A stretch of DNA of 64,000 bases from Proteobacteria bacterium ST_bin11 (GCA_002083615.1 MSXO01000006.1:124001-188000), one strand, 5' to 3'; counted from the first letter of the stretch, positions 1 to 9,380 are shown. The notes: generated by a model not told the origin, from the sequence alone. Made by a program: numbers and translations.

Positions 1-75
1 TCCCGCATGTCTTCAGTGATGGCGGCAATTACTACTCAAAATGTCGGTACAGGTGCCCAGACCGTGATCGTTTGA
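1..75 (+). CDS. Possible 3' end of an upstream gene (partial)
   Basis: An open frame runs from the window edge to a TGA at 73-75 and ends in residues TGAQTVIV. It is in the same frame as the PAS-GGDEF-EAL gene that follows. It could be the tail of a separate upstream gene, or a former N-terminal extension of that protein now cut off by the stop. Only 24 codons are visible and I recognise no family. Confidence 0.25.
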   Translation, partial: SRMSSVMAAITTQNVGTGAQTVIV

Positions 76-96
76 TTCTTGGTCGCTTACCTCGCA

Positions 97-2484
97 ATGA
101 CCCAAACACTCAAACAACTTAATCTGATCCTCGACACCATTACTGATGGGGTAATGGTGGTCGACCCGCAAGGCATTGTGTTGTATGCCAATCAGGCGGC
201 AGAACAATTATTTGAACGCGATCGCCTAATAGGCCATTCCTTAGCCATTCCGATTCCGGCGGACAAGATTCAATTTCAAGATATTAATCTCATCCGGCCT
301 ACTGGCATTGCCTGGGCGGAAATGCGCTCTACTCCTCTGGAATGGGAAGGCGCGCCGGCTTATGTAATCGGGCTGCGCGATATTACAGCCCGCAAGCAGG
401 CGGAAATTGCATTGCAGGAGAGCGAACTACTCTTCCATACGCTGTCGAAAATTGCCCCGGTTGGCATTTTCCGCACCAACGAAAAAGGTGAATGCGACTA
501 CGTCAATCACCGCTGGTGCGAGATCACCGGCTTGCATTTTATTAGTTCGCATGGCGACGGTTGGATTTCCGGTTTGCTTGCCGAAGATAGGGAGGCGGTA
601 ATCGCTGAATGGCAGCGTTGCATATCGACCTTACAGCCATTCAATATGCAATACCGTTTCCAAGTGGCCGACGGCAGAGTGCGCTGGGTGGTGGGCCGCG
701 CGGAGCCGGAACTGAACGAGGCCGGCATATTGAGCGGATACGTCGGCACCATTACAGATATCTCCGACATCAAAGCCAACGAGGAGCGCTTGGGACAAGC
801 TGCCGCTGTGTTCGAAAGCACTCGCGAAGGCGTGATGGTTACCGATGTCCGCCGCCGAATTACGATGGTGAACAAGGCATTTACCGATATTACCGGCTAC
901 GACCAACAGGATGTCATCGGGAATAGTCCCGGCATCTTGAGTTCCGGTCGCCATAACGCCGATTTTTATCGGGATATGTGGGCCAATATTGCCGCAACCG
1001 ATTATTGGCAAGGCGAAATTTGGAATCGCCGCAAATCCGGAGAAGTGTATCCGGAATTATTAAGTATCAGCACCGTGCGCGACGGCAATGGTGAAATAAG
1101 CCACTATGTCGGGGTATTTGCCGACATTTCCAAGTTGAAAGCCTCGGAAATGGAGTTGGAGTTTCTCGCTCATCACGACCCGCTAACTAAATTGCCGAAC
1201 CGAATGCTGTTCCTGTCGCGTCTGCAACACAATATTGACAAATCCCATCGCCAGGCTAACAAGATGGCGGTGTTGATGCTGGATCTCGACCGTTTCAAGG
1301 ACGTGAACGATAGTTTCGGCCATTTGGCCGGTGACGATTTACTGCAAATGGTGGCCGAGCGCCTGACTACCCGACTGCGCAGCAGCGATACCATTTGCCG
1401 ACTCGGCGGCGACGAGTTCGTGGTGCTGCTGGAAGAAGTTAACCAACCCGAAACTGTGGCTCATGTCGCGGCCCAAATCATCAGCGCGTTGAACCAAACC
1501 TGGCGACTGCCCAGCGGTCACGAAGTGCGCATCGGCGTCAGCGTCGGCATTGCGATGTATCCCGAGCACGGCGCGTCGCCGGACGAGCTAATCCAACAAG
1601 CCGACACGGCCCTGTATCAAGCTAAAAACGAAGGCCGCAATCGTTTCAAATATTTCTCGGAAGATTTAACCCGCGCCGCGCGCGAACGCATCGATATTGA
1701 AATCCGCCTGCGGCAAGCTATCGAGCAAGGCGAATTGCGGGTGTTTTTTCAACCGCAATTTTGCGTTAATAATGGCGCGCTAGTAGGTGCCGAAGCTCTC
1801 ATAAGGTGGCAGACTGCCGATGGCGAACTGATACCCCCGCTTCGCTTCATCCCCATTGCCGAGGAAACCGGTCTGATTACCACTATCGGCAATTGGGTTT
1901 TGAGAGAAACCTGCCGCCAAGGCCAACGCTGGCGAAAAGCCGGTTTTCCGCCCTTACGTCTGGCGGTTAACCTATCTCCGCAACAGTTTCTGCATAACGA
2001 CATCAACGATGTGGTCGCCAAGGTTCTGGAAGAAACCGGTTTTCCAGCCGAGTATCTGGAGCTAGAGCTCACCGAAAGCGCGTTGATGAAGCGCGAAAAA
2101 GAAGCCATCGAAATACTGCATAAACTGCATGGATTGGGTGTGCATCTAGCCATTGATGATTTTGGCACTGGCTATTCGTCACTAGCCTATTTAAAACTTT
2201 TTCCTTTGGATGTATTAAAAATCGACAAGAGCTTCATCGAAGACATTCCCCAACACACCGACGATATGGAAATCACCGCCACGATTATCGCCATGGCGAA
2301 AACGCTGCGTATGCGAGTGGTTGCGGAAGGTGTGGAAACCGCCGAACAACTGGCCTTTCTGAAAAGCCGGCAATGCGATCTGTATCAGGGCTTTTTGACC
2401 AGTAAGCCGTTACCAATAGCGGAATTCGAAAAATTCCTTACCGATTACCAGCCTAACAACAGTCTTGAGCCAGCAATTAGCTAA
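97..2484 (+). CDS. PAS-PAS-PAS-GGDEF-EAL cyclic-di-GMP protein
   Basis: Predicted cytoplasmic bifunctional c-di-GMP enzyme of about 795 residues. Three PAS domains (about residues 5-110, 115-230 and 235-350) precede a GGDEF domain with intact GGDEF at 437-441 and an EAL domain with intact EAL at 566-568. The EAL domain also keeps the ELELTES, DDFGTG and KIDKSF motifs, so both cyclase and phosphodiesterase activity are possible. No membrane segment is visible. The ATG at 97 is chosen over a TTG at 79 because that frame is closed by a TGA at 73-75 and homologous sequence begins near the ATG. The signal sensed by the PAS domains cannot be read from sequence. Confidence 0.9.
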   Translation: MTQTLKQLNLILDTITDGVMVVDPQGIVLYANQAAEQLFERDRLIGHSLAIPIPADKIQFQDINLIRPTGIAWAEMRSTPLEWEGAPAYVIGLRDITARKQAEIALQESELLFHTLSKIAPVGIFRTNEKGECDYVNHRWCEITGLHFISSHGDGWISGLLAEDREAVIAEWQRCISTLQPFNMQYRFQVADGRVRWVVGRAEPELNEAGILSGYVGTITDISDIKANEERLGQAAAVFESTREGVMVTDVRRRITMVNKAFTDITGYDQQDVIGNSPGILSSGRHNADFYRDMWANIAATDYWQGEIWNRRKSGEVYPELLSISTVRDGNGEISHYVGVFADISKLKASEMELEFLAHHDPLTKLPNRMLFLSRLQHNIDKSHRQANKMAVLMLDLDRFKDVNDSFGHLAGDDLLQMVAERLTTRLRSSDTICRLGGDEFVVLLEEVNQPETVAHVAAQIISALNQTWRLPSGHEVRIGVSVGIAMYPEHGASPDELIQQADTALYQAKNEGRNRFKYFSEDLTRAARERIDIEIRLRQAIEQGELRVFFQPQFCVNNGALVGAEALIRWQTADGELIPPLRFIPIAEETGLITTIGNWVLRETCRQGQRWRKAGFPPLRLAVNLSPQQFLHNDINDVVAKVLEETGFPAEYLELELTESALMKREKEAIEILHKLHGLGVHLAIDDFGTGYSSLAYLKLFPLDVLKIDKSFIEDIPQHTDDMEITATIIAMAKTLRMRVVAEGVETAEQLAFLKSRQCDLYQGFLTSKPLPIAEFEKFLTDYQPNNSLEPAIS

Positions 2485-2541
2485 CAATTAAGGCGCGAAA
2501 CACTCAGCGGCAACACTAAAAAGCTCGATCACTGTACTGTT

Positions 2542-2570
2542 TTAGCCAAACGCCGGAAAAAGTTTATAAT
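2542..2570 (+). promoter_or_regulatory. Candidate promoter of rpe
   Basis: A perfect TATAAT lies at 2565-2570, with a weak TTAGCC 17 bp upstream as possible -35. The -10 is 33 bp before the rpe ATG. An AGGATC ribosome-binding site follows. Confidence 0.4.
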
Positions 2571-2603
2571 GGCTGTTTTCAACCTTACCAATAGGATCAA
2601 AAG

Positions 2604-3275
2604 ATGGCTGACAATCTGATTGCACCTTCCATACTCTCCGCAGACTTCGCGCGCTTGGGCGAGGAAGTTGTTAATGTCTTGAATGCGGGCGCCGACGTTG
2701 TGCATTTCGATGTGATGGACAACCATTTTGTGCCAAATCTGACGATTGGTCCGTTGGTTTGCGAAGCCTTGCGTAAACATGGCGTCACCGCGCCTATCGA
2801 TGTCCATTTGATGGTGGAGCCGGTAGACCGCATCATTCCCGATTTTGCTAAAGCCGGTGCCAGCTACATTACGTTCCACCCTGAAGCCTCCAGACACATT
2901 GATCGTTCACTACAAATGATCAGAGATCTGGGCTGCAAATCCGGTCTAGTATTCAACCCGGGCACCCCTTTACATTATCTGGACTACGTTTTGGACAAAG
3001 TTGACATGATATTGTTGATGTCGGTTAACCCCGGATTCGGCGGTCAGTCTTTCCTACCATCCGCGCTGGACAAGTTGCGGCAAGCCAGAAAAATAATCGA
3101 CGACAGCGGTTTGCCTATTCGTTTAGAAATCGACGGCGGCGTGAACGTAGGCAATATTCGTGAAATCAAAGAAGCTGGCGCCGACACGTTTGTCGCTGGC
3201 TCCGCTATTTTCGGTAAACCGGACTACAAAAAAGTCATCGACGAAATGCGCGCTGAATTGGCCAAAGCCCAATAA
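2604..3275 (+). CDS. rpe: Ribulose-phosphate 3-epimerase
   Basis: Interconverts ribulose 5-phosphate and xylulose 5-phosphate in the pentose phosphate pathway; in RuMP-cycle methylotrophs it also helps regenerate the formaldehyde acceptor. The 223-residue length is normal. Family hallmarks are visible: SILSADFARL at the N terminus, DVMDNHFVPN carrying a metal/active-site Asp, the HLMVE strand, MSVNPGFGGQ, and EIDGGVN with the second catalytic Asp. It stands alone, with its own promoter-like site upstream and a hairpin downstream. Confidence 0.97.
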   Translation: MADNLIAPSILSADFARLGEEVVNVLNAGADVVHFDVMDNHFVPNLTIGPLVCEALRKHGVTAPIDVHLMVEPVDRIIPDFAKAGASYITFHPEASRHIDRSLQMIRDLGCKSGLVFNPGTPLHYLDYVLDKVDMILLMSVNPGFGGQSFLPSALDKLRQARKIIDDSGLPIRLEIDGGVNVGNIREIKEAGADTFVAGSAIFGKPDYKKVIDEMRAELAKAQ

Positions 3276-3290
3276 ACTCGCATCACAGCA

Positions 3291-3319
3291 AGCCGCTACG
3301 GGAATATCCCATAGCGGCT
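3291..3319. terminator. Hairpin between convergent genes
   Basis: A 13-bp inverted repeat (AGCCGCTACGGGA with its complement, one G-T pair) and a 3-base loop lies between rpe and the convergent autotransporter gene. There is no strong T-run on either side, so it is a probable bidirectional terminator rather than a classical one. Confidence 0.55.
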
Positions 3320-3351
3320 CCTCTCCTCAAAAGAAACGCTGCTCCGATTCT

Positions 3352-5178
3352 TTAAAACGGAATTCTCGCCCCTAGTTCGATGGTGTGATCGGTAATATGC
3401 GTCTGCCCCAAGCGGTATTCGTATCGCAAAAAGCCGGCTCTTCCTTCCGGCAAACTTAATGCCAACGACGTACCGATATTGAAAAAATCTCGATCCGGCG
3501 CATCGGTTTTTACGCTGAAGGTACCGGCACCGGCAACCGCCTGACTAAAACGCGCTTGAATCAAACGGCTATTATCCAGGTATTGATGCACCCATTCAAA
3601 GCGCACAGCCGGCGAAAATACACCCCAGGAAGTACTAATCGCTCTGCTGGCTTGGCCACCGATGGTCGATGTCGCCGAATCGATGGACTGGCCGGCAAAC
3701 TCCATCGCTAAACCACCGCCGCCGCTTTCCTGATAACTATCGACTTTGGTTTTGCTGTAATCCAGCCTTATATACGGATTAATCAGAAAACTTTGAAACG
3801 CCAAATCTTTACCAAATCCCAAACTAAATCCGTACTGATCGCCGTTTGCCGCACTGCTGGCCGTATTATCGAAACCGGTATATTGGATACGCCGGTTGAT
3901 ATCAAACGAATGCAGCGCATAACTCATTATCCAGTCAATATAGAACGACTGCGGCAAGAAATAACTGCCGTAAGATGAAAAATCGAAAGCATCGGTCGAC
4001 ATGCTACCGCTATTTAAATTGTAACTGGTGTCGGTAGAGCCGTAACCGAAAGCCGCACCCAGCACCAATTCATCTGTGACGCTGTAATCCAAACCAAAGG
4101 TAACGGCTTTTCTATCGGCTTTGAATCCCCGCTCATTAGCAGTGTTGGCTTTCTCGCCGACATTGAATTGACCTTTTAAAAAGAAACCCAACGGGCTATC
4201 GCGGAATGGCTGATCGTTTGGATCATCGCCTGCCGCGCCGCCGCGGGCCGGGCCCAATGCTGTCATCAGAGCCTTGCCAACCGGTATGGTTTCACCGTTA
4301 ACATTGATGGTGGAATAGCCCAATAAGGAGGAGCTTTGCTGCTGGGAATTACGCAGATTAACGATGCGGCCATGCACCACGGAAAACTGCTTGTAGCCAA
4401 AATCGACGGCCGCCGCACCCTGCGCGGCAACAGCATCAGGAATCACTGCATTTAGATCGGCGTTGTTTATTTCATTGCAGCGCGCCAATAAATCGCCGCT
4501 CGCGCCGGAGCAAGCACTGGTTAAACCTTCGTAAATCGATTGTTGATTGGGGGTAAAGCCGGGGTCCTCGGTCAAATTGGGGGTTGGACTGTCGGTAGGC
4601 GGCGTGGTGGAGGGCGGGGCAACATCGTTATCCACGATATTTGCAGTTGCAGATGAAACGACTGACACAACATCATTGCCGCAGACGGACGATGCATTCT
4701 GAATGGAAAAACTCACAGTCTCGGTGCTTTCGGCAACGGCATCATCAACAATGTTAATAATTACCTGCGCGCTCGCGGTATGAGTCCCTCCAGAAACAAT
4801 AGGAACAGTAAAAGAGAACGGGCCGCCCGAAATATTGTAGTCACTGCCTGCCGTCGCACTACCACCCACCGCGACAAGCTCGCCAGTTATGGTGCAGCCG
4901 CCGTAGTCGTTCGTACTATTCGCCAAACTGACGTTAACCTGGGCAAGCCCATCCGCTTCGTTAAAGTTATAGGACCTTGGCGAGAAATCCAGAGTCCAGG
5001 CCTGCACTGAAAACGGGGTGAAAGATAAGGCCGCGGCTGCTGCCAACAATACCTGTTTGGAACTGAATACTAAGGTTGGAATCAGGCGGTTTAGACTTCG
5101 ACAGACTGTCATAGGCGGCGTTTCGCCCAATCCGCCTAAACCTGACGACTTTTCTGGATGCAATATAGGTAAGATCAT
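3352..5178 (-). CDS. Autotransporter-domain outer-membrane protein with Calx-beta-like passenger
   Basis: Predicted secreted/outer-membrane protein of up to 608 residues. A signal peptide ends near FSVQA-WTL. It is followed by one Calx-beta-like domain (about residues 60-190; SATAGSDYN, VDDAVAESTETVSF and ATANIVDND), a Pro/Thr-rich linker, a helical stretch with a CSGASGDLLARC cysteine pair, and a C-terminal beta-barrel of about 280 residues ending in Phe, as outer-membrane barrels do. The second ATG (5112) would leave a cleaner signal peptide than the first (5178); neither has a good ribosome-binding site. Function (adhesin or surface structure) is inferred only from architecture. Confidence 0.75.
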   Translation of the reverse strand: MILPILHPEKSSGLGGLGETPPMTVCRSLNRLIPTLVFSSKQVLLAAAAALSFTPFSVQAWTLDFSPRSYNFNEADGLAQVNVSLANSTNDYGGCTITGELVAVGGSATAGSDYNISGGPFSFTVPIVSGGTHTASAQVIINIVDDAVAESTETVSFSIQNASSVCGNDVVSVVSSATANIVDNDVAPPSTTPPTDSPTPNLTEDPGFTPNQQSIYEGLTSACSGASGDLLARCNEINNADLNAVIPDAVAAQGAAAVDFGYKQFSVVHGRIVNLRNSQQQSSSLLGYSTINVNGETIPVGKALMTALGPARGGAAGDDPNDQPFRDSPLGFFLKGQFNVGEKANTANERGFKADRKAVTFGLDYSVTDELVLGAAFGYGSTDTSYNLNSGSMSTDAFDFSSYGSYFLPQSFYIDWIMSYALHSFDINRRIQYTGFDNTASSAANGDQYGFSLGFGKDLAFQSFLINPYIRLDYSKTKVDSYQESGGGGLAMEFAGQSIDSATSTIGGQASRAISTSWGVFSPAVRFEWVHQYLDNSRLIQARFSQAVAGAGTFSVKTDAPDRDFFNIGTSLALSLPEGRAGFLRYEYRLGQTHITDHTIELGARIPF

Positions 5179-5354
5179 GAGAAATTAGCGAGGTTAATGA
5201 AGATTAATTAAAGAATAAAAACCGAGTTAGCTAATTATGGCACCGAATTTGGGGAGTGAGTCTTAATCAAATCCAAATACGCTGATTTCGATTAATTACT
5301 ACCGCTAGTTAGTCATAGATAACTGCCATCCAATCAGTTGATTAAACATTTATT

Positions 5355-5383
5355 TTGACAAAACCTATTCCCAATAGCCTATT
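5355..5383 (+). promoter_or_regulatory. Candidate sigma-70 promoter of the glycosyltransferase gene
   Basis: A perfect TTGACA (5355-5360) is followed after 17 bp by CCTATT (5378-5383), 45 bp before the ATG at 5428, in the AT-rich gap (5179-5427) between two divergent genes. Confidence 0.45.
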
Positions 5384-5427
5384 AATCAAATTGCATCCAT
5401 AACGATTTATGATTCGAATGCTAAACC

Positions 5428-6642
5428 ATGAGTAAAGTACTTTATTGCTGGGAATTGGGGGGCGGCTATGGTCACACAGCTGCGTTTCTGCCCATAGCCC
5501 GACAACTTAAAGCGCTCGGACACGAAGTGATATTCGCGCTTAAAAATCTGGAATATGCCGGCGTTTTGCTAGCAGACGATGGCTTTGCTTATTTACAGGC
5601 ACCGATACGCTGGCCGGACGGTGATCCGCAACCGCCCGCATCAAGCTATCCGGGAGTTCTGCTTAATGCTGGCTTTGACGATGCAACCGGTCTGTTTGCC
5701 CGAGTCAATGCCTGGCAATCCTTGTACCGGCACGTGCGTCCTGACCTAATTGTATTCGATCATGCACCGACGGCATTACTCGCAGCCCGAGAATTTGAGG
5801 TCCCGCGGGCTGGATTCGGCACGGGCTTTTTTACGCCGCCGCGCATCAGCCCCTTGCCCAATATTCGCCCCTGGCTGCGAGTAGCGGATAAGACTTTACA
5901 TGCTATAGAAAGTCAGGTGTTGAGCACGGTTAATTCGGTTTTGCTAAACCTAAATGAGCCACCGCTGTCGATTCTCGCGGATTTATTCGATTTAACGGAA
6001 AACTTTATTAATACCTTTCCGGAGTTGGACCATTATCGCCAATACCGCACCGCAAATTATTGGGGACCGACCATTCTGCAAACTGACGGGATAGAGCCAA
6101 GCTGGCCAAGCATTGGCTCCGAAAAAATATTCGCTTATTTGCGCCCGGAATACCCCGGCTTGGAGATACTGTTAAAACAGTTGCGCACATCGCCCTGGTC
6201 AATATTGGTGCACATACCCGGTACCACGCCCGCTTTTATAGCAAAAAACAGCAGCGCCAATTTGCACATCACCCCGCAACCGGTAATGATCTCTGCAGCC
6301 GCTGAGCAATGCGATCTAGCTATTTGCCATGGCGGCGTGGCGACGCTGTCGGCATTTTTACTGTTCGGCAAACCCTTGCTGGCATTGCCTTTTCAACTCG
6401 AACAGCTGATTAGCGCTCAAAATATCGCCGCGATCGGCGCAGGCGCTTATATCTCTGCTGAAAGCAAAAACCCCAATTACAAAGCGCCGCTGACTGAACT
6501 AATGCGCCAAGCAAAATACGCACAGGCCGCCAGGCAGTTTGCGGCAAAATACACTGATTTTTCGCCATCGCAGCAAGCTATCGACATTGCCCAGCGTTGC
6601 GAAGTATTGATGAAAAACGCTTACATCAAAGGCAGTAGCTGA
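5428..6642 (+). CDS. Glycosyltransferase of the UDP-glycosyltransferase/MGT type (GT-B fold)
   Basis: A 404-residue protein with the two Rossmann-like halves of a GT-B enzyme. The N-terminal half opens with a glycine-rich WELGGGYGHTAAF loop. The C-terminal half carries the nucleotide-sugar signature region: CHGGVATLSAF followed by GKPLLALPFQLEQ. This resembles glycosyltransferase family 1 members acting on lipids or small molecules; donor and acceptor cannot be told. Its 3' end overlaps the convergent phosphatase gene by 22 bp. There are no neighbouring sugar genes to suggest a pathway. Confidence 0.7.
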   Translation: MSKVLYCWELGGGYGHTAAFLPIARQLKALGHEVIFALKNLEYAGVLLADDGFAYLQAPIRWPDGDPQPPASSYPGVLLNAGFDDATGLFARVNAWQSLYRHVRPDLIVFDHAPTALLAAREFEVPRAGFGTGFFTPPRISPLPNIRPWLRVADKTLHAIESQVLSTVNSVLLNLNEPPLSILADLFDLTENFINTFPELDHYRQYRTANYWGPTILQTDGIEPSWPSIGSEKIFAYLRPEYPGLEILLKQLRTSPWSILVHIPGTTPAFIAKNSSANLHITPQPVMISAAAEQCDLAICHGGVATLSAFLLFGKPLLALPFQLEQLISAQNIAAIGAGAYISAESKNPNYKAPLTELMRQAKYAQAARQFAAKYTDFSPSQQAIDIAQRCEVLMKNAYIKGSS

Positions 6643-7385
6643 TCGAGAATCTTGCCGTTTGTGGCAAACACTTGCTTTGGAAACACGCCGGGATGGCCTT
6701 TGAAGTCGGTGATCGTCGCCCCCGCCTCTTTAGCGATCAACACACCCGCCGCGATGTCATAAAGATTCAGCTCCTGCTCCCAAAATGCATCGACCTGACC
6801 ATCCGCGACCGTGCATAAATCCAACGCAGCAGACCCTAAACGCCGTTGGCCGGTAGTGGCCTGAGCGATGCGAACAAAACGTGCCAGATTATTGTCTTCC
6901 AAATACTGGCGCAGGCAGGCGAACCCAGTGGATACCATGCTGCTGGCCAAGCTGGTTTCATCCGACACCCGAATAGGTTTGCCGTTCTTCCAGGCACCTT
7001 TACCTTTTTCCGCGCAGTAATAATCGTCCAAGGCCGGACCGTACACTGCCCCCAACATCAACTCGCCGTCAATTTCTAAGGCGACGCTGATCCCCCAAAA
7101 ATATTGGCCTTTCGAGAATGAATGAGTGCCGTCGATAGGATCGACGATCCAGCGGCTGGTTTGATTGGCGGTTTGACCGCTTTCCTCGCCCCAAAAGCCA
7201 TACTCCGGGCACCGTTCGCTAAGTGCCTGTTTCAAATAGTTTTCCACGGCGACATCGGCATCGGTGACCAAATCGCGCGCGCTTTTTTTGCTGATCGCCA
7301 GCGAGTCTAAATCGTTGAAATAGCGCATCGCCACTTCGCCGGCGGCGCGAACAACGGTTTCTAAAGCTTCGAGAGTGATGGGCAT
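6621..7385 (-). CDS. Inositol-monophosphatase-family phosphatase
   Basis: Mg2+/Li+-type phosphatase of the IMPase superfamily, which includes SuhB, CysQ and HisN; 254 residues from the chosen start. Metal-binding motifs are intact: SARDLVTDAD, the GEES loop, and WIVDPIDGTHSF (motif A). A C-terminal LYDIAAGVLIAKEAGA gives motif B with its Asp. The start at 7385 (MPITLEAL) is preferred over an upstream ATG at 7436 because AGGAAA sits just before it and homology begins there. Histidinol phosphatase is possible but not shown; the substrate is unassigned. Confidence 0.88.
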   Translation of the reverse strand: MPITLEALETVVRAAGEVAMRYFNDLDSLAISKKSARDLVTDADVAVENYLKQALSERCPEYGFWGEESGQTANQTSRWIVDPIDGTHSFSKGQYFWGISVALEIDGELMLGAVYGPALDDYYCAEKGKGAWKNGKPIRVSDETSLASSMVSTGFACLRQYLEDNNLARFVRIAQATTGQRRLGSAALDLCTVADGQVDAFWEQELNLYDIAAGVLIAKEAGATITDFKGHPGVFPKQVFATNGKILDQLLPLM

Positions 7386-7460
7386 GATTTTCCTAATTTT
7401 ACTGGGGACACGGCCATTACCCTGTCCCCGATCCAAGCGCTTAAGTCTATGCGCTAAAGT

Positions 7461-8753
7461 TTACAGATTGTGGTAGCCGGTTTCTTCGTGCAGCACGATG
7501 TCCAGACCTTGTTGCTCCTCATCTTCGCTGACGCGTAAACCGATCACCAGGTCGATGAGTTTCAATAAAACATAGCTGAAAAACGCACTCCAGATTACCG
7601 TCACCAGCACTGCCAATGCTTGTACGCCAACCTGCTCGGTGATAGTAACGCCGTTTAAACCTAAGCCGCCGAAACTTTCGGCGGCAAATACCCCGGTTAA
7701 AACCGAGCCGACGCAGCCGCCTACCCCATGCACCGGAAACACGTCCAAGGAATCGTCGATTTTTAGCCGACGTTTAACAAATTGCGTGGCATAAAAACAC
7801 ACGGCACCAGCAATAACGCCAATGACCAATCCGCCGATTGGCCCGACAAAACCGGAGGCAGGGGTAATAGTGCCTAGGCCGGCAACCATCCCCGTGACGA
7901 TACCTAATACACTCGGTTTACTGAAACGTAACCACTCGATCATCATCCAGGTCAAGGCACCTGTAGCAGCGGCGATATGCGTCACTGCAATCGCCATGCC
8001 GGCACTGCCGTCGGCTTTTAAGGCACTACCACCGTTGAAACCGAACCAGCCGAACCAAAGCATCCCGGCGCCTGTGACCACCATGGTCATATTGTGCGGC
8101 GGCATCGCCACCGTGGGAAAGCCCTTTCTCCGACCCAACACTAAGGCCGCCACCAAGGAAGCAACACCGGCATTGACATGAATCACAATCCCACCGGCAA
8201 AATCCTTAACACCCAGAGCCGCCAGCCATCCGTTGCCCCAAATCCAATGGCAAATCGGCATATACACCACGATTAGCCAAAGTCCGCTAAACCACAGCAT
8301 CGCCGAAAACTTCATCCGCTCCGCAAAAGCACCGACAATCAAAGCCGGGGTGATGATGGCAAAGGTCATTTGGAACATAAAAAACACGGTTTCTGGAATA
8401 TCGCCGATCAAATTTTGCGTCGTCATTTCCGGCAAAAAAATCTTACTGCCGCCGCCCAGGAATTGCTGCCAGCTACCGCCGTCAGCAAAAACAAAGCTGT
8501 AAACGCCGGCCAGCCACAATATCGAAACCAAACAGGTAATCGCAAAACATTGCATCAACACCGACAGCACGTTTTTGCTTCTGACCAAACCGCCGTAAAA
8601 CAGCGACAGCCCGGGGATGGTCATGAATAAGACCAGCGCGGTGGAGGTTAAAATCCAAGCGGTATTGGCTTGGTTAATGCCGTCGGCCCAGGCCTGCTGC
8701 GGCAACATTAAGCTGTATGCAATCAGCATCAGCGCTTTTTTTATTGTTGTCAT
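7461..8753 (-). CDS. amt: Ammonium transporter (Amt)
   Basis: Inner-membrane ammonium channel of the Amt/Rh family, 430 residues. A signal-like N terminus is followed by about 11 membrane segments including the family signatures GLSLFYGGLVRSKN, FAFAERMKF-like GAFAERMKFSA, and HVNAGVAS, plus the late HGVGGCVGS histidine. It lies 135 bp downstream of a glnK gene, separated by a strong hairpin. In the family, the cognate P-II protein blocks this channel when ammonium is plentiful. It is the shorter of two amt genes here, less than half identical to the other by eye. Confidence 0.95.
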   Translation of the reverse strand: MTTIKKALMLIAYSLMLPQQAWADGINQANTAWILTSTALVLFMTIPGLSLFYGGLVRSKNVLSVLMQCFAITCLVSILWLAGVYSFVFADGGSWQQFLGGGSKIFLPEMTTQNLIGDIPETVFFMFQMTFAIITPALIVGAFAERMKFSAMLWFSGLWLIVVYMPICHWIWGNGWLAALGVKDFAGGIVIHVNAGVASLVAALVLGRRKGFPTVAMPPHNMTMVVTGAGMLWFGWFGFNGGSALKADGSAGMAIAVTHIAAATGALTWMMIEWLRFSKPSVLGIVTGMVAGLGTITPASGFVGPIGGLVIGVIAGAVCFYATQFVKRRLKIDDSLDVFPVHGVGGCVGSVLTGVFAAESFGGLGLNGVTITEQVGVQALAVLVTVIWSAFFSYVLLKLIDLVIGLRVSEDEEQQGLDIVLHEETGYHNL

Positions 8754-8810
8754 TGTCTTTCACTAGATGTTGGTGTGTTGTTATTTTTAAGCAGTCTTTA
8801 AACAACAAAA

Positions 8811-8847
8811 TCGCCCTGGTCTGCGTATAACGCGCAGACCAGGGCGA
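8811..8847 (-). terminator. Strong intercistronic hairpin between glnK and amt
   Basis: A perfect 15-bp stem (TCGCCCTGGTCTGCG and its complement at 8833-8847) with a 7-base loop. A T-run flanks it on both strands, so it can terminate in either direction. For the minus-strand genes it would end or attenuate transcription after glnK and before amt. Confidence 0.8.
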
Positions 8848-8888
8848 TTTTTGATGTTTCGCTGCTTTTTTATTATGGTTTTGAAGAT

Positions 8889-9227
8889 TTAAATAGCGTC
8901 TTCTCCGGTCTCACCGGTCCTGATACGAATAACTTGTTCCAGATTGGTGACAAAAATCTTACCGTCACCAATTTTGCCGGTGTTTGCGGCCTTAACGATG
9001 GTTTCCACGGCTTGATCGACTACGTGTTCTGCCACTGCGATTTCCAGCTTGACCTTAGGTAGAAAATCCACCACGTATTCAGCACCACGATATAACTCAG
9101 TGTGGCCTTTTTGCCGGCCAAACCCTTTAACTTCAGTTGCTGTCACGCCGGCTACGCCGATCTCGGACAAGGCTTCCCTGACGTCGTCCAGCTTGAATGG
9201 TTTGATAATCGCTGTAATTAATTTCAT
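8889..9227 (-). CDS. glnK: Nitrogen regulatory protein P-II (GlnK type)
   Basis: Trimeric signal protein that reads 2-oxoglutarate, ATP/ADP and glutamine status; 112 residues, the usual length. The T-loop is intact with GRQKGHTELYRGAEY carrying the uridylylation tyrosine Tyr51. The B-loop (TGKIGDGKIFV) and C-loop (RIRTGE) are present. Placement before an amt gene supports GlnK rather than GlnB. It is a close paralog of the P-II gene at 10835-11173, which points to duplication of a glnK-amt unit. Confidence 0.96.
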   Translation of the reverse strand: MKLITAIIKPFKLDDVREALSEIGVAGVTATEVKGFGRQKGHTELYRGAEYVVDFLPKVKLEIAVAEHVVDQAVETIVKAANTGKIGDGKIFVTNLEQVIRIRTGETGEDAI

Positions 9228-9322
9228 GCTATCCCCAAATTCGAATGATTAAAAAGCTGTTTCGTCACGTTTGCGGCCAATAATAAATAATTCCGATAGA
9301 ACCTACAATTCAGGCTCGCAAA

Positions 9323-9337
9323 GCACCAAAGTAGTGC
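9323..9337 (-). promoter_or_regulatory. NtrC-type dyad upstream of glnK
   Basis: GCAC, 7 bases, GTGC: the spacing and half-sites match the enteric NtrC consensus. It lies about 100 bp upstream of the glnK start at 9227 and inside the gap to the preceding amt gene. I could not find a convincing sigma-54 core promoter to go with it. Confidence 0.4.
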
Positions 9338-9350
9338 CTCATCATAACAA

Positions 9351-9380
9351 AAACGGGCAGCCATCGCCGACCACCCGTTT
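9351..9380 (-). terminator. Terminator after the second amt gene
   Basis: An inverted repeat AAACGGG...CCCGTTT, with further GC pairing inside it and T-rich flanks, lies 29 bp after the stop of the amt gene at 9409-10812. It should separate the two glnK-amt units. Confidence 0.65.

Noticed and set aside
9313..9329. Possible sigma-54 promoter for the inner glnK (GG-N10-GC on the minus strand)
   Set aside because: Only the GG and GC match; the rest of the -24/-12 consensus is absent and it overlaps the better NtrC-type dyad at 9323-9337.
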